This document shows, one piece after another, positions 35,174-43,685 of a DNA stretch of 48,400 nucleotides (its first letter is position 1; the number at the start of each line of letters is the position of its first letter). The stretch covers positions 1 through 48,400 of the forward strand of contig JAQXCD010000025.1 in NCBI GenBank assembly GCA_029252045.1, written 5' to 3'. This DNA is from Sulfitobacter sp. Lineage in GTDB: Bacteria; Pseudomonadota; Alphaproteobacteria; Rhodobacterales; Rhodobacteraceae. A program made the translations under genes and the position numbers. The notes under the pieces are model-generated. The model did no database searches. It had not been told where the DNA came from and saw only the letters and a list, made by a program, of their open reading frames with translations.

Positions 35174-35668
35174 ATGACCGTTATTTCAGATTATGCATTC
35201 GAGAGCACACCCGTAAGGAGTATTGTCCATGTTCTGGACGCCTCGCGGATGCTTTTGCGGATGGGGCTGCGGTTTGCGGCCCTGTCGAGTATTCTGGTAG
35301 CGGTTTTTGTATGGTTCGCCCCCGGCGCGTCATGGGAAAGTGACTTGATGCTATACAAGCTGGCCCTGTCTCTTGCCGCCACCTTTGTGGCCATCGCTTG
35401 CTGGCAGGCTGCCGCCCCGCCATTGCCACCCACAGTGGAAGTGGATGTGCCCCGGGGTGAGTTGCGTCTGGTCCGTGAAGGGGCCCCTGCAGCCCAGCGT
35501 TTGGTCAAACGTTGTGCCTTTGTCGATTTGCAGGTGGTTGAGCTGAAAGGCCGCAATATCGCGTTTTGGGTAAAAGGCGGTCATTTGTTGGCGGAAATCA
35601 CGTTGAGCAATGCAACGGCGCATGCTGTTTTGCTGCATGCGTTGCGCGCAGCGGGTAAGCTGGACTGA
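35174..35668 (+). CDS. Two-TM membrane protein of unknown function
   Basis: The 164-residue protein has two hydrophobic segments (about 26-49, MGLRFAALSSILVAVFVWFA, and about 58-78, YKLALSLAATFVAIACWQAA), followed by a soluble C-terminal domain of about 80 residues with a beta-rich look (TVEVDVPRGELRLVREG, ELKGRNIAFWVKGGHLLAEI). I chose the ATG at 35174 because AGGAGAAG lies just upstream. An open extension to 34922 overlaps the rpsF promoter region and lacks coding character. I do not recognise the family. Confidence 0.72.
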   Translation: MTVISDYAFESTPVRSIVHVLDASRMLLRMGLRFAALSSILVAVFVWFAPGASWESDLMLYKLALSLAATFVAIACWQAAAPPLPPTVEVDVPRGELRLVREGAPAAQRLVKRCAFVDLQVVELKGRNIAFWVKGGHLLAEITLSNATAHAVLLHALRAAGKLD

Positions 35669-35799
35669 GCAGGCAAAACAGACTGGGCCGCGCAGGCTTC
35701 CGTTCGCCAGCGCGCACGGTATGTTGATCCTTGCGGGATTGAGATTGCCGCAAGATGCCCCAATTATAGAGCATTAGAAATTCGACATGGAGTGTTCCA

Positions 35800-36369
35800 A
35801 TGAGATCTCTAGTTCTCGCCGCCCTGCTGTCTGCCTCTGCTTCAATGGCGTTGGCTGCTGATAAATACACCCTGGATTCCAGCCACAGCCAGATTGTGTT
35901 CTCCTATAACCACCTTGGTTTCTCGACCACTTACGGCATGTTCTCCGGCTTTGAGGGCGAGATCATGTTTGATCAGGAAAACCCTGCAAACTCGACAGTT
36001 GCAGTTTCCATGCCGACAAAATCCATGTTCACGGGCTGGGAGCAGCGCGATGGCCACTTTATGACAGATGATTTCTTTGGTGCCACTGATGAAGACATGA
36101 TTTCTTTCACGTCCACCTCGATCGAGCTGACAGGCGATGCCACAGCCAAGATCACTGGCGATCTGACCATGAACGATGTGACCAAGTCTGTTGTTCTGGA
36201 CGCCAAGCTGAACCAGGTCGGCGATCACCCGATGGCGAACAAGCCATGGGCGGGCTTTGATGCGACCACGACGCTGCTGCGTTCGGACTTTGGCGTAGAC
36301 AAGTTTGCACCTTTTGTAAGCGACGAAGTCAGTGTGATGATCTCGATCGAAGCGATGAAGGCTGAATAA
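35800..36369 (+). CDS. Secreted YceI-family lipocalin-like protein
   Basis: The 189-residue protein starts with a signal peptide (MRSLVLAALLSASASMALA) and continues with the YceI start ADKYTLDSSHSQIVFSYNHL. The body is the ten-strand YceI barrel (STVAVSMPTKSMFTG with KITGDLTMNDVTKSVVLDAK, and TTLLRSDFGVDKFAPFVSDE). The family binds isoprenoid or lipid-like molecules in the periplasm. It ends at a strong terminator and converges on a cytochrome b561-YceI fusion gene, so the locus holds two YceI domains. Confidence 0.92.
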   Translation: MRSLVLAALLSASASMALAADKYTLDSSHSQIVFSYNHLGFSTTYGMFSGFEGEIMFDQENPANSTVAVSMPTKSMFTGWEQRDGHFMTDDFFGATDEDMISFTSTSIELTGDATAKITGDLTMNDVTKSVVLDAKLNQVGDHPMANKPWAGFDATTTLLRSDFGVDKFAPFVSDEVSVMISIEAMKAE

Positions 36370-36391
36370 GCTTACGGCATTTCGGTTTAGG

Positions 36392-36424
36392 AACCGCGGG
36401 GAGGATGCTCCCCGCGGTTTTTTT
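36392..36424 (+). terminator. Intrinsic terminator after the yceI gene
   Basis: AACCGCGGGGA (36392-36402) pairs with TCCCCGCGGTT (36409-36419) across a 6-nt loop. It is followed by a run of seven T to 36424. The T-run overlaps the last bases of the converging fusion gene. Confidence 0.93.
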
Positions 36425-37631
36425 ATTCGCCGAGTGTGGCCGTCAGTTCGATGGTCACTGCCACCGCGAAGGCGAGGGAACTTTCGTCAGGCATGTTATC
36501 CCCTATCCCGAAGTCGCGCCTGTCTAGGGTCAGGTTGCTCTTCATTTTTGCTACGCCGTCTACTGCTGACAGTATGAACGGCATGGTAAGGGGGATTGTG
36601 CGGTCTTTTATGGTCAGCGTGCCTTCGGCAGTGAAGCCGTCAACGCCTGTGATCAGGTCGGCCTTGAATATCGCCGTCTCGAACTGCTGCGCATCGAAAA
36701 AGTCCGGCCCCATGGCCTGATCGGTGACAGAGCCGAGGGTGAGGGAGCCGATGGCAATTTTGACCTCTACCGCGCCCGAACGGCCACTGACCAGATTGGG
36801 GTCGTATGTGATGTTGGCGGTCCAGTTTGCAAAGCTGCCGGATACGGACGAGCCGAATTGCGTGACGGCGATGCCGATAGTGCCTTCCTGCACGGTCCAG
36901 TCGGAAGTGACGGTTTCCAGTTGGGCCGCTGCGGGTGCAGGTGTTTGCGCATTGCCACTGTAGACGCCCAAACCGCTGCCGCCCGCTAGAGCGATGGCCC
37001 AAAGGGCGAGTGCGGTCATTATAGGGTTGGCTGTGGAGGGGCGCGCAGAAGGGAGAGTGGCAAGATCGGGTGCGCCGTTGACCATACGGCGCAGTGTGGC
37101 GTCTTTGTCCACCAAATGGTGTTTCAGCGCGCCTGCAATGTGCAGGATCAGCGAGACCACCATTACCTTGCCCAAGACCCAATGCAGCCCACCTGTGAGG
37201 GCCGCAAGGGATTCGGATTTGGGGACCAGCGGCAGGTTCTGGCCAAACGGCCACCAGATCGGGGCAAAGCCCGTGGTGGCGGCATGGTGGACCCAGCCGG
37301 ACAGCGGCACCAGCACCAGCGAGCCGGAGAGCAACCAGTGGACCGTTTCGGCGGCAAAGGTTTCCAGTTGGCGTTTGGGGTGCAGGGAGGTCGGTTTGGT
37401 CTGCCCCAGTGCCCAGAGGATGCGCAGCAGGGCCACGAAGAACACGGTCACCCCCAGCGTTTTATGCAGCGAGAACAGCCATGCCTTGCGGGCCAGCTGC
37501 TCGGACGTGTCATAGGGCATGTCGGTGGCGATGATGCCAACGGGGATCAAGGTGAGGATCAGCAGGGCGGTAAGCCAGTGAAAGCTCCGGGTCACGCTGC
37601 CGTAGGTGGTGTTGGTATTTGAACGGGCCAT
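36423..37631 (-). CDS. Cytochrome b561 fused to a YceI domain
   Basis: The 402-residue protein joins two domains. Residues 1-190 are a four-helix bacterial cytochrome b561 with heme-ligand histidines: RSFHWLTALLILTLIPVGII, LHKTLGVTVFFVALLRILWA, ETVHWLLSGSLVLVPLSGWV, and LHWVLGKVMVVSLILHIAGA. A fifth membrane helix (about 205-220) and an Ala-rich linker precede a YceI domain (about 240-402, SDWTVQEGTIGIAVTQFGSS ... TIKDRTIPLTMPFIL). It would place YceI on the outer face of a quinone-linked heme protein. It converges on the secreted YceI gene. Confidence 0.92.
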   Translation of the reverse strand: MARSNTNTTYGSVTRSFHWLTALLILTLIPVGIIATDMPYDTSEQLARKAWLFSLHKTLGVTVFFVALLRILWALGQTKPTSLHPKRQLETFAAETVHWLLSGSLVLVPLSGWVHHAATTGFAPIWWPFGQNLPLVPKSESLAALTGGLHWVLGKVMVVSLILHIAGALKHHLVDKDATLRRMVNGAPDLATLPSARPSTANPIMTALALWAIALAGGSGLGVYSGNAQTPAPAAAQLETVTSDWTVQEGTIGIAVTQFGSSVSGSFANWTANITYDPNLVSGRSGAVEVKIAIGSLTLGSVTDQAMGPDFFDAQQFETAIFKADLITGVDGFTAEGTLTIKDRTIPLTMPFILSAVDGVAKMKSNLTLDRRDFGIGDNMPDESSLAFAVAVTIELTATLGE

Positions 37632-37774
37632 AGGAGTGTCCGGTATGTCGGTGTCACTTTAAACCTATTCTCCTGAGCGCGCGGGGCAATGGCCGTTTGC
37701 GCGCAGGCTTTGTGCACTCTTGTGAGAGGGCGCACGCTTCGCTACACCGTTTTGCACATATAAGGGGGCCTAAC

Positions 37775-38707
37775 ATGAGCACAGCATTCGTATTTCCCGG
37801 TCAGGGCGCACAAACAATCGGCATGGGCCGTGATCTGGCGGAGGCCTATCCGGCGGCCCGCGCCGTTTTTGACGAGGTGGATGATGCCTTGGGTGAAAAG
37901 CTGAGTGCGCTGATTTGGGAGGGCGACATCGAGGCGCTGACCCTGACCGAAAACGCTCAGCCTGCGCTGATGGCGACATCCATGGCCGCGATGCGCGCGC
38001 TGGAGGCGGAGGGTATCAGCGTTTCGCGCGCGTCTTTTGTGGCAGGGCATAGTCTGGGCGAATATTCCGCACTTTGTGCGGCTGGCGTGTTTACGCTGGC
38101 CGATACGGCGCGTTTGCTGCGCATTCGGGGCCGTGCGATGCAATCGGCGGTGCCCGTGGGGCAGGGCGCTATGGCGGCTATTCTGGGCTTGTCTGCTGAT
38201 GAGGTGACGGCACTGGCCGCCGAGGCGGCACAGGGCGAGGTCTGCCAGTTGGCAAACGAGAATGACCCAACCCAGAACGTGATTTCCGGCAGCAAGGCAG
38301 CTGTGGAGCGCGCTATCGATATGGCCAAGGGCAAAGGCGCCAAGCGCGCGCTGCCGCTGCCAGTGTCTGCTCCGTTTCACTGTGCGTTGATGCAACCAGC
38401 GGCCGACGAAATGGCGAAAGCGCTGGCCGAGGTGACGCTGGCCGACCCGTCCTTGCCTTTGGTGGCAAACGTATTGGCGGCAGGTGTTGCTACTGCTGAT
38501 CCGATTGCGCAATTGTTGGTGGATCAGGTCACAGGCCGTGTGCGCTGGCGGTCCTCCGTTGAATGGATGGTCGAGCAGGGCGTGACCGAGTTCTGGGAAA
38601 TTGGCACGGGCAAGGCGCTGTCCGGCATGATCCGGCGCATTCACAAGGACGCTGTGTTGCGCAATGTCGGCGTGGCGGCGGATGTGACAGCAGCGCTTGA
38701 GGCGTAA
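37775..38707 (+). CDS. fabD: Malonyl-CoA:ACP transacylase
   Basis: FabD moves malonyl from CoA to ACP for chain extension. The 310-residue protein has FVFPGQGAQTIGMG at the start, the nucleophile elbow GHSLGEYSAL (Ser93), and the active-site His202 in VSAPFHCALM. I chose the ATG at 37775 preceded by AAGGGGG; an upstream open frame to 37697 is not conserved in character. It starts the fatty-acid gene run; fabG follows 23 bp later. The 143 bp before it hold no gene. Confidence 0.97.
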   Translation: MSTAFVFPGQGAQTIGMGRDLAEAYPAARAVFDEVDDALGEKLSALIWEGDIEALTLTENAQPALMATSMAAMRALEAEGISVSRASFVAGHSLGEYSALCAAGVFTLADTARLLRIRGRAMQSAVPVGQGAMAAILGLSADEVTALAAEAAQGEVCQLANENDPTQNVISGSKAAVERAIDMAKGKGAKRALPLPVSAPFHCALMQPAADEMAKALAEVTLADPSLPLVANVLAAGVATADPIAQLLVDQVTGRVRWRSSVEWMVEQGVTEFWEIGTGKALSGMIRRIHKDAVLRNVGVAADVTAALEA

Positions 38708-38730
38708 ACGGATTTTGAGAGGAAAAGAAC

Positions 38731-39468
38731 ATGTTTGATCTGAAAGGTAAAAATGCACTGGTAACAGGGGCTTCGGGCGGTATTGGTGCGGATATTGCGC
38801 GCGCGCTGCATGCGCAGGGGGCCACTGTTGGGCTGTCCGGTACACGGGTTGAGCCGCTGGAGGCGCTGGCGGTAGAGCTGGGCGAGCGCGCCCATGTGCT
38901 GCCCTGCAACCTGAGCGATATGGAAGCTGTGAAGGCGCTGCCAAAGCAGGCAGCAGAGGCGATGGGATCGGTTGATATTCTGGTCAATAATGCAGGCATC
39001 ACCCGCGACAACCTGTTCATGCGCATGTCCGATGATGAGTGGCAGTCGGTGCTGGATGTGAACCTGACGGCGACTTTCCAGCTGTGCAAAGGTGTGATGC
39101 GCGGCATGATGAAGGCACGCTGGGGCCGGATTGTGAATATCTCTTCTATCGTGGGGGCCACGGGAAATCCCGGGCAGGCTAACTATGCCGCCTCCAAAGC
39201 CGGGTTGATCGGGATGTCCAAAAGTCTGGCCTATGAAGTGGCCAGCCGTGGAATCACTGTCAACGCTGTAGCACCCGGATTTATCGCCACTGCGATGACA
39301 GACAAGCTGACCGATGATCAGAAATCCGGCATCATGGGGCAAATTCCTGCGGGCCGGATGGGCACACCAGATGAGATCGCCAGTGCTGTTGTCTATCTGG
39401 CCAGTGCCGAAGCCGCCTATATCACTGGGGCTACCTTGCATGTGAATGGTGGCATGGCCATGTTGTAA
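38731..39468 (+). CDS. fabG: 3-oxoacyl-ACP reductase
   Basis: FabG reduces 3-oxoacyl-ACP with NADPH. The 245-residue SDR protein has the cofactor loop TGASGGIG (residues 12-19), NNAG (86-89), and catalytic Ser139-Tyr152-Lys156 (NISSIVG, NYAASKAG). It ends with GATLHVNGGMAML, as is usual for FabG. It is in the fabD operon. The following 210 bp (39469-39678) have no gene and probably contain the separate acpP promoter. Confidence 0.97.
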   Translation: MFDLKGKNALVTGASGGIGADIARALHAQGATVGLSGTRVEPLEALAVELGERAHVLPCNLSDMEAVKALPKQAAEAMGSVDILVNNAGITRDNLFMRMSDDEWQSVLDVNLTATFQLCKGVMRGMMKARWGRIVNISSIVGATGNPGQANYAASKAGLIGMSKSLAYEVASRGITVNAVAPGFIATAMTDKLTDDQKSGIMGQIPAGRMGTPDEIASAVVYLASAEAAYITGATLHVNGGMAML

Positions 39469-39678
39469 AAGCGCTTGCTAAAGCGTTTGCGAACCGCGCA
39501 TCATATGCTAAAGGATGCGCAGATAAACCCACGCGGGCGCTTGATGTGACCCGTGCCTTGTGCGAGCAAGGAAAAAGAGCCGCCCCTTTTAATAGGGGGC
39601 ACCTTCTGCCCCATTCGGTAAGTGAATGTGCAGAAACCCAAAAAGGGGCCAACAGCCCGATGAGTGAGGACTATTAGT

Positions 39679-39912
39679 ATGAGCGACGTTGCAGACCGCG
39701 TTAAAAAGATTGTTGTTGAGCACCTTGGTGTTGAAGAAGACAAAGTAATTGAAAACGCATCGTTTATCGACGATCTGGGTGCAGACAGCCTCGACACAGT
39801 CGAGCTGGTAATGGCATTCGAAGAAGAATTCGGAATCGAAATTCCTGATGACGCAGCCGAGAACATCCAGACCTTCGGCGACGCGGTCAAGTTCATCAAA
39901 GAAGCTTCCTAA
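39679..39912 (+). CDS. acpP: Acyl carrier protein
   Basis: AcpP carries growing acyl chains. The 77-residue acidic protein has the phosphopantetheine attachment Ser37 in [15 protein letters not shown], and the typical start [21 protein letters not shown] chose the ATG at 39679; the in-frame 39664 adds five residues of no family character. A terminator follows at 39952, so acpP can be expressed on its own, fitting its high abundance. Confidence 0.98.
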   Translation: MSDVADRVKKIVVEHLGVEEDKVIENASFIDDLGADSLDTVELVMAFEEEFGIEIPDDAAENIQTFGDAVKFIKEAS

Positions 39913-39951
39913 GCTTCGTTTGTCCGGGTCCGCTCGGCGAAAAAACTCTTT

Positions 39952-39986
39952 AACGGCGCTTTGATCTGCGGATCGGCGCCGTTTTT
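39952..39986 (+). terminator. Intrinsic terminator after acpP
   Basis: AACGGCGC (39952-39959) pairs with GCGCCGTT (39976-39983), followed by TTTTT. The loop holds a second small stem (GATC/GATC). Confidence 0.88.
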
Positions 39987-40078
39987 GATTCTCCGTTAGA
40001 TTTGGTCTTGTTCGCGGGTGCGCGCTGCTGCACTTCTGTCAGTCCAAGCCCTTTGTCCGACGTGGAGCAGCCCAACCC

Positions 40079-40612
40079 ATGGCCCGTAATATTCCGACTA
40101 TTAATACGCCGTCTGTCACGTTGCGTGGGATGCGTGCCGAGGATTTCACGCGGTTTGCAGAAATCTGGGCGACCCCTGAAGTGATGAGCCATATCCGGAG
40201 CCAGCCATGGTCGCGCGCGCGCAGTTGGGATTCCTTTTTGCGTAATGCCGGGCATTGGCAGATCACGGGTTTTGGCCAATGGGGTATCCAGATCCACGGC
40301 CATAAGGCGTTGGCGGGGCAGACCGGCTTTTTCTACGGTTCTCGTGGGTTTGGTGAAGATTTTGACCCCTATCCCGAAGCGGGTTGGGTTCTGGCGCCAG
40401 AACATCAAAATCAGGGGTATGGCCGTGATGCTGCCGGTGCGGCGCATGACTGGTTTGACCGTATCGTGGCGGGCCGGACTGTATGCGTTGTGTCGCCGGA
40501 CAACGAAGGATCGCTGCGGGTAGCGGAAAAGCTGGGCTATCAACCTTTGCGCGATGCGGTGATTGACGGTGGTGCTGTGCTGTTGATGACCCGAAAGGGG
40601 CCGCCGGTGTGA
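40079..40612 (+). CDS. GNAT-family N-acetyltransferase (RimJ-like)
   Basis: The 177-residue protein has a GNAT fold of the RimJ/RimL type: VTLRGMRAEDFTRFAEIWAT at the N-terminus, WGIQIHGHKALAGQTGFFYG, the acetyl-CoA loop APEHQNQGYGRDAAGAAHDW, and SPDNEGSLRVAEKLGYQPLR. It would acetylate an amine, such as a protein N-terminus or small molecule; the substrate is unknown. It sits between acpP and fabF, which are neighbours in many bacteria, with a terminator before it and 105 bp after it. Confidence 0.9.
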   Translation: MARNIPTINTPSVTLRGMRAEDFTRFAEIWATPEVMSHIRSQPWSRARSWDSFLRNAGHWQITGFGQWGIQIHGHKALAGQTGFFYGSRGFGEDFDPYPEAGWVLAPEHQNQGYGRDAAGAAHDWFDRIVAGRTVCVVSPDNEGSLRVAEKLGYQPLRDAVIDGGAVLLMTRKGPPV

Positions 40613-40717
40613 TCGTTTTGTGGGGTATTCCTGCTGGTTTGTTCCCAGAGACTTGAACAATGTCCCACCCGCAAGGTATAGCCGGAACCAATAGTTTTAC
40701 ACCAAAGGGCAGAGCAT

Positions 40718-41977
40718 ATGCGCAGAGTGGTCGTTACGGGATTGGGTTTGGTCACACCGTTGGCAGACGGGGTTGAGGAAAGCTGGAAGCGGATTCTGGA
40801 TTGCCAGTCGGGCGCAGGTCCGATCACGGTGTTTGATGCCAGCAATTGTGTGACGCAATATGCCTGCGAAGTGCCCTTGGGAGACGGCACTGACGGGACG
40901 TTCAATGCTGACACCTATATGGCCCCCAAGGACCAGCGCAAGGTTGATACATTCATCCTGTTCGGCATGGCCGCAGCACAGCAAGCGATTGAAGATTCCG
41001 GCTGGATGCCGGAGGACACGCCAAGCCTTGAGCGCACAGGTGTGTTGATCGGCTCGGGCATCGGGGGGCTGAATTCCATCGCCAATACCGCCGTGATGAT
41101 GGCCGAGAAGGGCCCCAAGCGGGTCAGCCCGTTCTTTGTGCCCGGCGCGTTGATCAACCTGATCTCGGGTCAGGTTTCGATCAAGTACGGATTTAAAGGG
41201 CCGAACCATTCGGTTGTGACGGCCTGTTCCACAGGAGCGCACGCGATTGGCGATGCGAGCCGTCTGATCATGTTCGGTGATGCGGACGTGATGGTTGCGG
41301 GCGGCGCGGAAGCAGCGATCTGTGAAATCGGTATCGCGGGTTTCAACGCATGCAAAGCGCTGAGCACCAAGCGCGGCGACGATCCGAAAAAGGCCAGCCG
41401 CCCTTATGACGCAGACCGCGACGGCTTTGTTATGGGCGAGGGTGCGGGCATTGTGGTGCTGGAAGAATACGAGCACGCAAAAGCGCGCGGCGCCAAGATT
41501 TACGCCGAAGTGATCGGTTATGGCCTGTCGGGCGATGCCTACCACATTACAGCTCCGTCCGAGACGGGCGAGGGTGGCGAGCGCTCCATGCGGTCGGCGT
41601 TGCGTCACGCGGGGCTGGAGCCGAAGGATATTGATTATATCAACGCTCATGGCACATCGACCATGGCAGACACCATCGAGCTGGGTGCAGTTGAGCGGAT
41701 GATGGGGGAGCATGCGGACCAGGTGACGATGTCGTCGACCAAATCTGCGACGGGCCACCTGTTGGGCGCTGCGGGGGCGATCGAGGCGATCTTCTCGATC
41801 CTTGCGATCCGTGACCAGATTGCACCGCCGACCATTAACCTTGATAATCTGGCGGTCGAGACCAAGATCGATCTGGCGGCAAATGCGCCGGTCAAGCGCG
41901 AGATCAAAGTAGCGCTGAGCAATTCGTTCGGTTTTGGCGGAACAAACGCGAGTGTGCTGTTCGGGAAGGTCGAATAA
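40718..41977 (+). CDS. fabF: 3-oxoacyl-ACP synthase II
   Basis: FabF (KAS II) condenses malonyl-ACP with acyl-ACP. The 419-residue thiolase-fold protein has the catalytic Cys170 (VTACSTGAH), His311 (NAHGTSTMADTIE) and His347 (KSATGHLLGAAG). It begins MRRVVVTGLGLVTPLADGVE and ends FGFGGTNASVLFGK, both classic. Its TAA touches the ATG of mltG, so the two are co-translated, a pairing known from other bacteria. Confidence 0.98.
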   Translation: MRRVVVTGLGLVTPLADGVEESWKRILDCQSGAGPITVFDASNCVTQYACEVPLGDGTDGTFNADTYMAPKDQRKVDTFILFGMAAAQQAIEDSGWMPEDTPSLERTGVLIGSGIGGLNSIANTAVMMAEKGPKRVSPFFVPGALINLISGQVSIKYGFKGPNHSVVTACSTGAHAIGDASRLIMFGDADVMVAGGAEAAICEIGIAGFNACKALSTKRGDDPKKASRPYDADRDGFVMGEGAGIVVLEEYEHAKARGAKIYAEVIGYGLSGDAYHITAPSETGEGGERSMRSALRHAGLEPKDIDYINAHGTSTMADTIELGAVERMMGEHADQVTMSSTKSATGHLLGAAGAIEAIFSILAIRDQIAPPTINLDNLAVETKIDLAANAPVKREIKVALSNSFGFGGTNASVLFGKVE

Positions 41978-43165
41978 ATGTGGCGCCATGTTGCGGCGAA
42001 TGCGATCACCTTTATGGTGGTTGCCCTGTTTCTGGTGGGCGGTGTAATCATCTGGGGTAAAGGCCAGTATGACGCGCCCGGCCCGTTGACGCAGGCGGCC
42101 TGTGTGCAGGTCGAGAGTGGCAGCAACATGCGCCGTGTCAGCAAAAATCTGGCGGAGCAGGGGGCTGTGAGTTCAGCCTCTATTTTCCGCATTGGCGCTG
42201 ATTATGAAGACAAGACCGGCCAGTTGAAGGCGGGGAGTTTCCTGATCGAGGCGGAAGCCACGATGAAGGAAATTGTGGATGTGATCACCCGTGGCGGGGC
42301 CAGTACTTGCGGTACCGAGATCGTTTACCGCATCGGGGTGAACCGTGTGAGTGTGCAGGTCCGTGAGCTGGACCCGGTGACCAACCGTTTTGCGGAGCTT
42401 GCACAGTTTGATCAGGGCGCGGAAGAGATTCCTGCGGAATACACCCAGACGCGCGACAAGGCAGATGTGCGGTTTCGCATTGCAATCGCCGAAGGGGTGA
42501 CAAGCTGGCAGATTGTGAACGCCATCAGCGGCATGGACATTATGGAAGGCGACGCGGGCGAGGTGCCTGCCGAGGGTACGCTGGCGCCTGATAGCTATGA
42601 AGTGCGCAAGGGGGATGACCGCGCGGCATTGCTGGCGCGGATGTCTGCTGCACAAGAGACGTTACTGGCGGCTGCGTGGGAATCGCGGGCCGAGAATTTG
42701 CCGATCAAGACGCCGGAAGAGTTGTTGATCCTTGCCTCGATCATCGAGAAAGAAACCGGTGTATCGGACGAGCGGCGGCAGGTTGCCAGCGTATTTGTGA
42801 ACCGTATCAACCAAGGCATGCGGTTGCAGACTGACCCCACTGTTATTTACGGCATCACAAAAGGTGTTGGGGTTCTGGGCCGTGGTCTGCGGCGCAGTGA
42901 ATTGCGGGGCGAGACGCCTTGGAACACCTACGTCATTCCGGGCCTGCCACCGACGCCGATTGCGAACCCCGGTCGTGCCAGCCTGATGGCGGCGGCCCAA
43001 CCGGACGAGACGCCGTACATCTTCTTTGTGGCGGATGGCACAGGTGGTCACGCGTTTGCAGTGACGCTGGACGAGCATAACCGCAACGTGGCCGAGTGGC
43101 GCAAGATCGAAGCGGCACAGGGTGCGGCTGCGGCGGGGAATGCTTCAACGGGCGGTGGCGACTAG
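41978..43165 (+). CDS. mltG: Endolytic murein transglycosylase MltG
   Basis: MltG cuts nascent glycan strands near the inner membrane and limits their length. The 395-residue protein has one N-terminal membrane anchor (about 8-26) and a periplasmic YceG domain with the catalytic Glu257 in LLILASIIEKETG. Downstream is VASVFVNRINQGMRLQTDPT, VIYGITKG, then ETPWNTYVIPGLPPTPIANP and TPYIFFVADGTGGHAFAVTL. The terminator at 43245 follows. Confidence 0.97.
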   Translation: MWRHVAANAITFMVVALFLVGGVIIWGKGQYDAPGPLTQAACVQVESGSNMRRVSKNLAEQGAVSSASIFRIGADYEDKTGQLKAGSFLIEAEATMKEIVDVITRGGASTCGTEIVYRIGVNRVSVQVRELDPVTNRFAELAQFDQGAEEIPAEYTQTRDKADVRFRIAIAEGVTSWQIVNAISGMDIMEGDAGEVPAEGTLAPDSYEVRKGDDRAALLARMSAAQETLLAAAWESRAENLPIKTPEELLILASIIEKETGVSDERRQVASVFVNRINQGMRLQTDPTVIYGITKGVGVLGRGLRRSELRGETPWNTYVIPGLPPTPIANPGRASLMAAAQPDETPYIFFVADGTGGHAFAVTLDEHNRNVAEWRKIEAAQGAAAAGNASTGGGD

Positions 43166-43244
43166 CCCCTGTTGCGCGTGCGGTGACGTGAGGCCGCGTT
43201 AAGATCAACCAGATAAACCAGATCCCATGCTAGGAGATTTGGGG

Positions 43245-43277
43245 AACGGCCCCTACACTATGCGGGGGCCGTTTTTT
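43245..43277 (+). terminator. Intrinsic terminator after mltG
   Basis: AACGGCCCC (43245-43253) pairs with GGGGCCGTT (43265-43273), an 11-nt loop, followed by a T run to 43277. It separates fabF-mltG from the GTA genes, which therefore need their own promoter within about 45 bp or must depend on antitermination. Confidence 0.9.
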
Positions 43278-43322
43278 CATGTCTTTCGATTGGAGGAATC
43301 CAAGCGAAAGGACCGAGAACAT

Positions 43323-43685
43323 ATGACTATCCAACCGGTGCCGCAGCTGGACGAGTTGGCGCAGGCGCAGGCGCAGGCGGAGGCGATGTTTGCCTCTGTC
43401 GAGCGTTCGCTGGCCGAGCTTAGAGAAGCAGTAGAGAGCCTGAAGGAACGGGCCATAGCCGGAGAGGAAATTGATGCAACCACAACATCAAAGACCGTCA
43501 CTCAACTATCCGAGACGGTCGCACGTTGTCAGAAAGCTGGATTGATCTTGTATGACTGCCTAAACAAACAGGCCGGAATTGCACGCGGGGGATATGCCCT
43601 CGACCTCGACAAAGCGCGGGCTGATATCGGGTGCAAGCTTGATCGGCTCCGCTGTGCCATCGGTTCAGGAGAGTTTCCTGAATGA
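43323..43685 (+). CDS. GTA gene g1: small terminase-like protein
   Basis: The 120-residue protein is the first gene of a Rhodobacter-type gene transfer agent cluster. It has long helices and coiled-coil character (LDELAQAQAQAEAMFASVER, SLAELREAVESLKERAIAGE) and then TVTQLSETVARCQKAGLIL. In RcGTA, g1 acts as a small terminase (TerS) that partners with the large terminase. The call rests on size, helix content and position before TerL. The ATG at 43323 is chosen because the upstream in-frame part overlaps the mltG terminator. It overlaps the TerL frame at its 3' end. Confidence 0.78.
   Translation: MTIQPVPQLDELAQAQAQAEAMFASVERSLAELREAVESLKERAIAGEEIDATTTSKTVTQLSETVARCQKAGLILYDCLNKQAGIARGGYALDLDKARADIGCKLDRLRCAIGSGEFPE

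Noticed and set aside
40697-41989. Minus-strand open frame (430 codons) opposite fabF
   Set aside because: Cys/His/Arg-rich composition, exactly antisense to fabF; a shadow.
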